Source: Balneola sp. (GTDB lineage Bacteria > Bacteroidota > Rhodothermia > Balneolales > Balneolaceae). From it: a DNA stretch of 64,000 bases. The notes under the pieces were generated by a model that was given only the letters and a program-made list of their open reading frames with translations, was not told the origin of the DNA and ran no database searches. A program made the translations under genes and the position numbers. Position 1 is the first letter of the stretch. Each line of letters opens with the position of its first letter. The stretch lies in the NCBI GenBank assembly GCA_002694685.1, contig NZMW01000017.1, forward strand, positions 62,001 through 126,000, read 5' to 3'. Below, piece after piece: positions 27,384 to 35,189 of the stretch.

Positions 27384-27818
27384 AGCGCAAAGTGTTTTGC
27401 GCTTAGCGTTTTTTAGGCGACTAAAATTATGGTATAGAATGGCAAAATTTAGATTTCAAGACTTAGAGATATGGCAGATGGCTATTGATATAGCAGAGGA
27501 GTTGTTTGAAATAGCTGATGAACTTGAGCAAATGAAGCTATTTAGGTTTGCAGATCAACTAAGAGGCTCCGGGCTGAGTATGTCGAATAATATTGCAGAA
27601 GGTTCTGGTTCTGGCTTTCCTAAAGTATTTAAGCGTTACCTCGATCATGCCCGAAGTTCGACATTTGAAAATGCGAATGTAATCGTGGTTTTATATAGAA
27701 GGGGTATAATCTCAACCGAGAAACACGAAAATTTGCTTGATAAACTCGACCACCTAAGTCGAAAAATCACCAATTTTAAGAAAACTTTATAAGAGCTAAG
27801 CGCAAAACGCTCTGCGCT
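27384..27818. mobile_element. Small element: four-helix-bundle gene within terminal inverted repeats (copy 1)
   Basis: A 24-nt sequence at 27384-27407 (starting AGCGCAAAGTGTTTTGCGCT) recurs inverted at 27795-27818 with two mismatches, and each arm is itself a small hairpin. The only gene inside is the four-helix-bundle ORF. The element lies between the adaptor operon's control region and the response regulator gene. No target-site duplication is obvious. Confidence 0.55.
27439..27792 (+). CDS. Four-helix-bundle protein, S23/IVS-Avd-like family (copy 1)
   Basis: The 117-residue protein starts with MAKFRFQDLEIWQMAIDIAE; the conserved F..L.+W..A..+ opening and NNIAEGSG are hallmarks of the family once called 23S rRNA intervening-sequence (S23) proteins, related in fold to the Avd protein of diversity-generating retroelements. 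I start at 27439, because the upstream ATG at 27397 lies in the inverted repeat. The function is unknown; nucleic-acid binding is plausible from its relatives. Paralogues are at 39016 and 44333. Confidence 0.85.
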   Translation: MAKFRFQDLEIWQMAIDIAEELFEIADELEQMKLFRFADQLRGSGLSMSNNIAEGSGSGFPKVFKRYLDHARSSTFENANVIVVLYRRGIISTEKHENLLDKLDHLSRKITNFKKTL

Positions 27819-27833
27819 TAGCGAGAATAGATT

Positions 27834-29207
27834 ATGAAAAAAACCGGTCGAATTTTAGTTGTTGATGATGACACGGATGTATTGAATGCAGCCCGACTGT
27901 ATTTGAAGCAGCATGTGGAAAAAGTAGATGTGGAGAGTAATCCCAAGCTCATTCCAACACTGATGAAGGAGTACGATTACGACGCTATTCTTCTGGACAT
28001 GAACTTCCACGAAGATGTAAGCAGTGGAGAAGAAGGCTTTCACTGGCTTGAGAAGATTTTGGAGATGGATCCCGCTATGGCTGTGGTGTTGATTACTGCA
28101 TATGGCGATGTGGAGAAAGCAGTTCAGGCCGTTAAAACCGGAGCATCTGATTTTGTACTGAAACCATGGCAGAACGAAAAATTATTGACTACCGTCACCT
28201 CAGCTATGAACCTCAGTCAGTCCAAGAGAGACTCGCAAAAACTCCGAACTGAAAACGCCGCGCTAAAGGCTGATATGGAGCAGCCCTATCAAAATATTAT
28301 CGGGAAAAGCCGGGCGATGGAACAGGTTTTTCAAACCATTGAGAAGGTAGCCAAGACGGATGCCAACGTTCTGATTACGGGTGAAAACGGAACCGGAAAA
28401 GAATTGGTAGCCCGGGCACTGCACCGTCGCTCCAACCGAAGTGAAAATGCATTCATCACAGTTGATATGGGAGCCTTACCGGAGACCTTATTTGAGAGCG
28501 AGCTCTTTGGTCACGAGAAAGGAGCCTTTACCGATGCCAAGGAATCCCGGGCAGGAAGATTCGAAATTGCTAACGGAGGGACTCTATTTCTGGATGAAAT
28601 TGGGAATCTGCCGGTACAGCTTCAGCCCAAATTACTGTCTGCATTGCAAACACACGAAATTCGAAGAATAGGCTCCAACAAAACCACCAAAATTGATATC
28701 CGTCTGATTTGTGCAACGAATGTTGCTTTAGGTGAAATGGTAGAGAAACAAGAGTTCCGGCAAGATTTGTTGTACCGGATTAATACCATCGAAATCAAAC
28801 TTCCACCACTCCGGGAAAGAGCGGAAGATATTCCACTGCTGGCCGAACACTTCCTCAAACAATATCGAACCAAATATAAAAAGGGGATAACCGGAATTAT
28901 GGATCAGGCTATAGATCACCTTAAAGAATATCACTGGCCGGGTAACATCCGGGAGCTGGAGCATGCGGTTGAACGCGCCGTTATTATGACGGATGAGAAG
29001 CAACTTCAAAAAGGCGATTTCTTGCTAACTTCAGTTTCAGGAAAAGACCATCAGTTGCCGGTTTCCGGTTTAAATCTGGAAGAAGTGGAAAAGACGGTTA
29101 TTCGAAAAGCGATGGAGAAACATAGCGGAAATATCTCTCACGCAGCGGATGAGCTGGGTTTAACTCGGGCATCGCTCTACCGGCGTTTGGAAAAATATGG
29201 GTTGTAG
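27834..29207 (+). CDS. NtrC-family sigma-54-dependent response regulator
   Basis: The 457 residues comprise a receiver domain (phospho-acceptor Asp55 in ILLDMNF, Lys110 in VLKPW), an AAA+ sigma-54 interaction domain (Walker A ITGENGTGKE near 181-190, Walker B LFLDE) and a C-terminal Fis-type helix-turn-helix (HAADELGLTRASLYRRLEKYG). The sigma-54 contact loop reads GAFTDA (230-235) where GAFTGA is usual; this variant occurs in other family members. With the kinase gene downstream it forms a two-component system. It is the likely activator of the four -24/-12 promoters in this window. Confidence 0.93.
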   Translation: MKKTGRILVVDDDTDVLNAARLYLKQHVEKVDVESNPKLIPTLMKEYDYDAILLDMNFHEDVSSGEEGFHWLEKILEMDPAMAVVLITAYGDVEKAVQAVKTGASDFVLKPWQNEKLLTTVTSAMNLSQSKRDSQKLRTENAALKADMEQPYQNIIGKSRAMEQVFQTIEKVAKTDANVLITGENGTGKELVARALHRRSNRSENAFITVDMGALPETLFESELFGHEKGAFTDAKESRAGRFEIANGGTLFLDEIGNLPVQLQPKLLSALQTHEIRRIGSNKTTKIDIRLICATNVALGEMVEKQEFRQDLLYRINTIEIKLPPLRERAEDIPLLAEHFLKQYRTKYKKGITGIMDQAIDHLKEYHWPGNIRELEHAVERAVIMTDEKQLQKGDFLLTSVSGKDHQLPVSGLNLEEVEKTVIRKAMEKHSGNISHAADELGLTRASLYRRLEKYGL

Positions 29208-29216
29208 ACTCTTAAC

Positions 29217-29306
29217 TTGTCATCTCGCAGCGAATGCCCGAGATCTGGATGGTGAAAAAATAACAGCATGAATTATAGAATTAGATTCCTGCCTGCGCAG
29301 GAATGA
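29217..29306. repeat. REP-like repeat pair upstream of the histidine kinase gene
   Basis: Two modules are present: 29217-29244 (starting TTGTCATCTCGC) and 29282-29306, a palindrome with core CCTGCGCAGG. Both recur in inverted orientation after the kinase gene (30769-30793 is an exact 25-nt complement of 29282-29306; 30835-30862 matches the first module with a few changes). The second module ends in the ATG at 29303. Confidence 0.7.
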
Positions 29307-30682
29307 CTTTAGAAAAAATGATCAAAAGCTTTAGACTTGGAATTATAATCCGCATTCTTATGCTGGCTGCGTCACTGTTGTTGGTGATGTATCTTGTGCT
29401 TGAGACGGAGTACTACGTCAGCATGGCTATTTTAAGCCTGGTTATTGTCGGGCAGATTATCGCTTTGATTACTTATCTGGAACGGACCAATATCTTACTC
29501 ACCCGCTTTTTAGAAGCCATTCGCTATTCCGATTTCACCGGCGCTTTTCGGAATCATGGGCTGGGAAGTAATTTTGATCAGCTTAATGCTGCTTTCAGTG
29601 ATGTGATCGATAAGTTTAAAGATGAGCGAAGCAAGAAAGAGGAAAGCATTCGGTATCTGGAAACGGTTGTGCAGCATATTGGAATCGGCTTGGTTTGTTT
29701 TAATGGTCAGGGTGAAGTTGTGCTGTTGAATACCGCGGCTAAGCGTTTGTTTAAAGTAGCAACACTCAGAACACTTGATTCCCTGAAGTCTATTTCAGAA
29801 ACACTTTATAAAACAGTAAAAAAGCAGAAGGGTGGGAACAGAAGTCTGATTCGGGTATCCATTCAAAATGAAACCCTGCAGCTTGCGATGTATGCTACGG
29901 AGTTCAGGATGAGAGATGAAGCTTTTAAGCTGGTTTCTTTTCAGAATATCCATACAGAACTTGAAGAAAAAGAGATGGAAGCCTGGCAAAACTTAACCCA
30001 GGTTCTTGCCCATGAAATCATGAATTCAATCACGCCGATTTCATCACTTTCCAGTACGGTAAAAATGCTGCTTGAAGAGAATTCGGTGACTAAAGAAAAT
30101 CATGTAGAGCTAAATACTGAAACGGTCGAAGATGTAACCGATGCGTTGACCACTATCAGTAAGAGAAGTCAGGGATTGATGCGATTTGTGAATTCCTATC
30201 GCGATTTCACCCAAATTCCTGAACCGAGTTACGAACTATTTAAGGTGAAGGAGGCTCTTGATCGTACTGCTAGTCTGATGAGAACCGAAGCGGCTAAAGA
30301 TGGAATTGAGATTATGGTCGAAGTTGATCCTGAAAGCCTGGAGCTTACCGCTGATCCTCATTTGGTGGAGCAAATACTTATTAACATCGTAAAAAATGCA
30401 ATTCGGATATTATCGGATCAGGAAAATGGAAAAATCTGGATGCGAAGTGGAATTGAGGAATCAGGGAAAGTAAGTATTCAAATTCAGGATAATGGTCCCG
30501 GCGTGAAGAAGGCGATGAAGGAGAAGATATTTATTCCGTTTTATACGGTGGGGAGTAATGGAAAGACCAAGGGTTCTGGTATTGGACTGAGCCTTTCCCG
30601 ACAAATTATGCGCCTGCATGGCGGGAGTTTAATTTTAACTACAGAATCCGGCAAAGGGTCTACGTTTACGATGAGGTTTTAA
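29303..30682 (+). CDS. Membrane sensor histidine kinase partner of the NtrC-type regulator
   Basis: The 459-residue kinase has two N-terminal membrane spans (about 12-33 and 36-57), a short HAMP-like linker, a PAS-like segment (about 115-215), an H-box VLAHEIMNSITPI, an N-box ILINIVKNAIRI, and G-boxes DNGPGV and GSGIGLSLSRQIM. The spans are connected by only a few residues, so sensing is probably intramembrane or cytoplasmic, as in NtrY-like kinases responding to envelope state. The first ATG (29303) lies in a repeat; ATG at 29318 (MIKSFRLGIII) is the more natural start. Confidence 0.92.
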   Translation: MTLEKMIKSFRLGIIIRILMLAASLLLVMYLVLETEYYVSMAILSLVIVGQIIALITYLERTNILLTRFLEAIRYSDFTGAFRNHGLGSNFDQLNAAFSDVIDKFKDERSKKEESIRYLETVVQHIGIGLVCFNGQGEVVLLNTAAKRLFKVATLRTLDSLKSISETLYKTVKKQKGGNRSLIRVSIQNETLQLAMYATEFRMRDEAFKLVSFQNIHTELEEKEMEAWQNLTQVLAHEIMNSITPISSLSSTVKMLLEENSVTKENHVELNTETVEDVTDALTTISKRSQGLMRFVNSYRDFTQIPEPSYELFKVKEALDRTASLMRTEAAKDGIEIMVEVDPESLELTADPHLVEQILINIVKNAIRILSDQENGKIWMRSGIEESGKVSIQIQDNGPGVKKAMKEKIFIPFYTVGSNGKTKGSGIGLSLSRQIMRLHGGSLILTTESGKGSTFTMRF

Positions 30683-30701
30683 GTAAGAAGATTAAGCCTT
30701 T

Positions 30702-30862
30702 TTCAGATGCTGAATCAAGTTCAGCATGACAACTTCTTTTTTGGAATGATGCTAAAAACTATCACGGGTCATTCCTGCGCAGGCAGGAATCTAATTACTG
30801 GAACAATATCAATGCAGTATTAAAAAGTACCCGGGTCTCGGTCATTCGCCGCGAGATGACAA
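30702..30862. repeat. REP-like repeat cluster downstream of the histidine kinase gene
   Basis: Three modules are present: 30702-30730 (palindromic GCTGAATCAAGTTCAGC core; its exact complement is at 49776-49804), 30769-30793 (CCTGCGCAGG core) and 30835-30862 (ending CGCGAGATGACAA). The last two mirror 29217-29306, so the kinase gene is bracketed by an inverted repeat array. Confidence 0.7.
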
Positions 30863-30872
30863 CTATCGCTCC

Positions 30873-31577
30873 TTAAACCTCCCCATGTAAATACTTCAGC
30901 CTTAGCGGCTCCTCTAACTTCTCAATAGCATAGCGAAGCATAGTCCGGGGCATGTTTTGGTAGTACTTTCTCAGGAACTCCTCTTCTGTTTCTAAGTCTC
31001 GGTTTCCAACTTCACGAAGCATCCAGCCAACGGCTTTGTGGATCAGATCATGATCATCATCTACTAATATCTCAGCAATTTTGATTGTATCTGTAAAATC
31101 TTCTTGTTTGATGAAATGGTAAGTCGTAATCATGGCGATACGCTTTTTCCAGAGGTCATCAGATTGAGCAAAGTCATATAATAAACCTCGTTCTTTATCC
31201 TCCAGAAAAGGGCCAAGAATTTTATGGCATGAGCTATCCACAATATCCCAGTTGTTCATAGCCGGTAAGTTGTTGAGGTACAATCGAGTCATTTCTTCGA
31301 GCTCATCTACCCCACCTTTTTCAACTTTGTAGGTCATCAGCATTACGGCTGTCAGTCGTACTTCATGAAATTCATTTTGTAGCAATTTCTCAATTTCATT
31401 GGCAGGCAGATCCCGATACTCCTTAGCTATTTTTCGTTGATCGGGGACTTTGATCCCCAGAAACTTGTCACCTTCCCCATATTCACCGGGGCCGGATTTA
31501 AAGAACCTAGTTGAGTGCTTTGCCTTTTCAGGGTTTGCAAGGTTTTTGAGTTGGGCTATAACTTCGGAGTGTTTCAT
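30873..31577 (-). CDS. AlkD-like DNA alkylation repair protein
   Basis: The 234-residue protein is made of HEAT-like helical repeats, with family segments FFKSGPGEYGEGDKFLGIKV, MNNWDIVDSSCHKILGPF and HKAVGWMLREVGNRD. AlkD-type glycosylases excise N3- and N7-alkylpurines without base flipping. The family motifs and length are standard. It is a single gene, separated from the upstream amidohydrolase by an intrinsic terminator. Confidence 0.9.
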   Translation of the reverse strand: MKHSEVIAQLKNLANPEKAKHSTRFFKSGPGEYGEGDKFLGIKVPDQRKIAKEYRDLPANEIEKLLQNEFHEVRLTAVMLMTYKVEKGGVDELEEMTRLYLNNLPAMNNWDIVDSSCHKILGPFLEDKERGLLYDFAQSDDLWKKRIAMITTYHFIKQEDFTDTIKIAEILVDDDHDLIHKAVGWMLREVGNRDLETEEEFLRKYYQNMPRTMLRYAIEKLEEPLRLKYLHGEV

Positions 31578-31588
31578 AAATCAGAAAT

Positions 31589-31619
31589 AAAAAGACCTCC
31601 CAATTAAGGAGGTCTTTTT
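31589..31619 (-). terminator. Intrinsic terminator after the amidohydrolase gene
   Basis: AAAAAGACCTCC and GGAGGTCTTTTT form a 12-bp stem over a 7-nt loop, with T-tracts on both strands. It would stop minus-strand transcription from the amidohydrolase gene before the AlkD-like gene starts. Confidence 0.85.
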
Positions 31620-31646
31620 AAAATTAGCAAGATCTATTTTCTGTAT

Positions 31647-31752
31647 TCTGGCTCCGACGCAGAGCGTCAGGAGCCAGATGGTAGCCAGGTTGTATTATGA
31701 GATTACTAACCTCTGCCTACAACCCTCGTGCCGATCGCTCTGCGTCGGCACG
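31647..31752. repeat. Two strong hairpins at the 3' end of the amidohydrolase gene
   Basis: 31647-31678 pairs TCTGGCTCCGACGC with its complement (one bulged A); 31727-31752 pairs CGTGCCGA with TCGGCACG. Both loops carry the same core, CGACGCAGAGCG and its complement, so they are likely two inverted copies of one repeat. They abut the stop codon at 31757. Confidence 0.55.
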
Positions 31753-31756
31753 GAAG

Positions 31757-34700
31757 TTAGTGACTGCCAAAGCAAGTACACTGTAACCCGGCTGCTTCGA
31801 GGGTTATGGCATGCCAGTCGAATTCATCGCTGTAGCCATTACGCTCCCACCAGAATGGAAGTCGCTCATTCATTTGATTTCCAACTTCATTCATAGTAGC
31901 GGCATCAAACAAGCGACCATTCATCATAGTGTGAGTCACGGAATTTGTGTTTTGAATATCTTCAAGCGGATTTTCGTCCAGAAGAATAAGATCGGCCAGT
32001 TTGCCTTCTTCAATAGAGCCAATGGCGTGATCCATTCCGAGGTAATGAGCCCCGTTGATGGTCGCTACACGTAAAGCTTCCATGTTCGACATTCCGCCCT
32101 GCTCAAACATCCAAAGCTCCCAATGAGCACCTAATCCCTGAAGCTGACCGTGAGCACCAAGGTTTACTTTAACCCCGGCATCGTTAAGCATTTTGTCAGA
32201 TTCGGCGGTCAGGATATGTCCGTTTACATATTCTTCGTCCGGAATCATTTCACGGTGACGAGATCTTGGGTCAATAACTCCACGGGGAGTAAACGTAAGG
32301 AGTCGCTCATTTTCCCAAACGTTGGTTTTTTGATACCAGTAATATTCGCCACTCTTACTTCCGTAGTTAACCACGTGGGTTGGAGTGTATCCGGTTTCGC
32401 TGGCTGCCCAAAGATTCACTACATCTTTATAAAGAGGAGCCACGGGTATGTTATGCTCAATGCCGGTATGTCCGTCTAAAATCATACTCATGTTGTGGGT
32501 GAAGGTTGAGCCACCTTCCGGCATCACCATCATCTCCAGCTCCTGAGCTGCTTTGATTACCTGCTGGCGCTGATTTCTTCTGGGCTGATTGTAACTCTTC
32601 ACAGAAAAGGCGCCCCATGCTTTTGTTCGATTCAACGCAAACAGAGCATCATCATAACTATTGATTTCTGCTTTGATGGAACCATCAGCACCGTAAAGAA
32701 TTACGCCAGTTGAGAAAACTCTTGGCCCAACCATGTTTCCGGCTTTGACTGCCTCTGAATGGGAGAAAATCATTTCGGAATTTGAAGAAGGATCGTGAAC
32801 GGTTGTCACCCCATAAGCCAGATTCGCAAAATATTCCCACTGTTGCTGTGGACTTATACCCAATCGGAAGTTTCCAACATGGGCATGTACATCAACAATA
32901 CCTGGCATAATGGTTTTGCCGGAAGCGTCGATTACTTTTGCTCCGGATGGAACTTCAACATTAGCTCCAAGAGCTACAATTTTGTTGCCTTCAACAACAA
33001 CGGTTCCACTTTCAATAACTTCATTATCATCGTTCATGGTGATGATGCGGGCATTGGTGAAAGCAATAGAGCCTTCAGGAACGTAAGATTCTAATTCCAA
33101 GCCAAGACTGATGCCTTCGGTTGGAGGTTCTGGGAGGGAATCCGGAGCTCCTTCAACAAACTCAAAGGAGTTCTTAAGATCTACCGTGAAATATTCTTCG
33201 CCAAGCGTCCAGTGCAGCTTGTCGCTATTAGCCGACCAATGCATGTGATAACCAGCCTCAGAAGAAACCTGCTTAACCGGAATAGATCGTGTATTTGGAT
33301 TCAGCTCTATGGTTTGACCTGTTTTCGGAACGGGTGCAATATATACCTTATGAAGGTTTGAGAAAGCCATCCATTCGCCGTCCGGACTTGGCACAAATTC
33401 ATGTCCATAGCTGGAAGTGAAATGCGTTTTCTCGTCTTCACCGCGAAGATTTACACTTCGGTAAGACTTGTTGATCCCTCCAAAAATATATCCACCGCTT
33501 TGATAATAAATACGGCTTCCATCGGCATTAAATCTTGGGAAGGCTCCGCCATCCGTGATCATCATTTCACTACCACCATTCGCCGGGATAGTGTAGATCC
33601 CCGGATTTAAGGTATGAACAAATCCCTGCTGACCATTTCCACTTTCTTTGCGGAATACAATCGTCTTGCCATCAGGAGAGAAAGACGGTTCGCGATAAAT
33701 GCCTTTTTCACTGGTTACTTTTTTAGGGGAGGAAGCATTTCCGCGACGGTTAAAAGTCACGACGTTAATAGCTCCCATATTCTCATCACTCCAGCTTACA
33801 TAAGCCAGTGAATTTCCATCTGGGGAGAAGTTAGGTTCGAACTCAAAATCAGAACCACTGGTAAGCCTTTTCGGGGTTCCATTAGGAAGTTCTTTTATCC
33901 ATAAAAATCCAGCAGCACCAAAAACTACCTTGTTGCCATCTGGAGAGGTTCGCAGTTGGCGTACAGCTTTTGCAGTAAACTTATCAGCTTCAATATTTTG
34001 CTTAAAACGAACGGCCTTAACAATTTCATGGGACGATTCTGCTTCAAAAGGAATAATCTCTGAGTTTCCGGTTTCGGTGTCAATCTTGTTGATTTTACCG
34101 TTGGCCCAAATCACAATATGCTGATTGTCAGGCATCCAGTTGTAGTTGGCATTAGGGCCAAAAATAGCCCAGGCTTCCTGCATGTCTTTACTCAAATTAT
34201 CATAAACAGGTTTTTCAAGACCAGACTTCAAATCTCTGATATATAAAACGGACTTAGTTCTCACACGACGGACAAAAGCCAGCTTCTCTCCATTCTGAGA
34301 AATCTGTGGCCGGATTGCACCTCCATTACCACCAGTCACGGTCTCAATATCTCCCTCTTCCCGGTCGTATCGTTTAATAGCATAAATCTGACTGTTGGGA
34401 TCTTTGTTGTATTGGAAATAGCCACCCGGATAAACGGCTTCACTGTAATACACATATTGGCCATCGGGAGAAACCCATGGCTCACCAAGATCTTGCTGGG
34501 CATTCGGTTTTTCAACGAGCTGAATTCCAGAACCACCGCTTTTGTGGTACATCCAAAGTTCACCGGCTCCTAAAGAACGGGTAGAAGAAAAGTGTTTTTT
34601 AGCGATGATGTATTCACCATCTGGAGTCCAAACGGCATTATTCAAAAGCCTGAAACTTTCATCCGTTACCTGATGGGCATTTTCGCCATCTATGTCCATA

Positions 34701-35032
34701 ACCCAAATGTTATCTCCGCCACCGGCATCGCTGGTAAAAGAAATATGTGAGCCGTCGGGACTAAATCGTGGCTGAATCTCATAAGCGTTTCCACTTCTAA
34801 GCGCAGTAGCTTCACCGCCCGAAACTGGGATGATGAAAATATCCCCTAGCAAATCAAAAACGATGTGTTGCCCATCCGGACTTACATCCAGATTCATCCA
34901 GGTACCCTCATCGGTTGTGAAGGAGACAGGGGTTGTTTCGCCTAAAGGTGGGTCAGTAACATCCCATTCATCTTGGGCTTGTACTGTTGAGAATAAAAGT
35001 AAGAGGGAAAATAGAGTGGCTAAGTGTTTCAT
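31757..35032 (-). CDS. Secreted amidohydrolase with TolB-like propeller
   Basis: I choose the ATG at 35032 (MKHLATLFSLLLLFSTVQAQ, signal peptide); an ATG 15 nt upstream is also open. The 1091-residue protein has WD40-like PD40/TolB repeats (many SPDG turns) over the first ~620 residues, then an amidohydrolase barrel with metal-binding MPGIVDVHAHVG and the closing GSIEEGKLADLILLDENP. Such fusions are common in Bacteroidota and are exported metal-dependent hydrolases, possibly peptidases; the substrate is unknown. The C-terminal tail GLQCTCFGSH ends next to palindromic repeats. Confidence 0.9.
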   Translation of the reverse strand: MKHLATLFSLLLLFSTVQAQDEWDVTDPPLGETTPVSFTTDEGTWMNLDVSPDGQHIVFDLLGDIFIIPVSGGEATALRSGNAYEIQPRFSPDGSHISFTSDAGGGDNIWVMDIDGENAHQVTDESFRLLNNAVWTPDGEYIIAKKHFSSTRSLGAGELWMYHKSGGSGIQLVEKPNAQQDLGEPWVSPDGQYVYYSEAVYPGGYFQYNKDPNSQIYAIKRYDREEGDIETVTGGNGGAIRPQISQNGEKLAFVRRVRTKSVLYIRDLKSGLEKPVYDNLSKDMQEAWAIFGPNANYNWMPDNQHIVIWANGKINKIDTETGNSEIIPFEAESSHEIVKAVRFKQNIEADKFTAKAVRQLRTSPDGNKVVFGAAGFLWIKELPNGTPKRLTSGSDFEFEPNFSPDGNSLAYVSWSDENMGAINVVTFNRRGNASSPKKVTSEKGIYREPSFSPDGKTIVFRKESGNGQQGFVHTLNPGIYTIPANGGSEMMITDGGAFPRFNADGSRIYYQSGGYIFGGINKSYRSVNLRGEDEKTHFTSSYGHEFVPSPDGEWMAFSNLHKVYIAPVPKTGQTIELNPNTRSIPVKQVSSEAGYHMHWSANSDKLHWTLGEEYFTVDLKNSFEFVEGAPDSLPEPPTEGISLGLELESYVPEGSIAFTNARIITMNDDNEVIESGTVVVEGNKIVALGANVEVPSGAKVIDASGKTIMPGIVDVHAHVGNFRLGISPQQQWEYFANLAYGVTTVHDPSSNSEMIFSHSEAVKAGNMVGPRVFSTGVILYGADGSIKAEINSYDDALFALNRTKAWGAFSVKSYNQPRRNQRQQVIKAAQELEMMVMPEGGSTFTHNMSMILDGHTGIEHNIPVAPLYKDVVNLWAASETGYTPTHVVNYGSKSGEYYWYQKTNVWENERLLTFTPRGVIDPRSRHREMIPDEEYVNGHILTAESDKMLNDAGVKVNLGAHGQLQGLGAHWELWMFEQGGMSNMEALRVATINGAHYLGMDHAIGSIEEGKLADLILLDENPLEDIQNTNSVTHTMMNGRLFDAATMNEVGNQMNERLPFWWERNGYSDEFDWHAITLEAAGLQCTCFGSH

Positions 35033-35189
35033 AAGTTTTTCAAGCATAATTTGGTTGCACCGATTATACCAAAATAATGAGTCAAATTTGAGTGAAGGTT
35101 TAAGTAGTATTTTTACTTTCTTGTAGATTCTTAATTTAGATGCTGGAATAAATTCCTCATATTTGACTGGTTTCAGCTTAATTAAACTA

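Noticed and set aside
27371-27386. Plus-strand TGGCATA ... AGC as a sigma-54 promoter for the response regulator gene
   Set aside because: The spacing is one base too long and the -12 part is poor; it also borders the inverted repeat of the four-helix element. Left open but not annotated.
9800-30682. Genomic island or prophage carrying the permease cluster
   Set aside because: No integrase, tRNA border, phage gene or clear compositional break is visible.
31757-35047. Overlapping opposite-strand ORFs within the amidohydrolase, S9 peptidase and permease genes
   Set aside because: They lack family features, lie inside well-recognised genes and have the composition expected of antisense frames.
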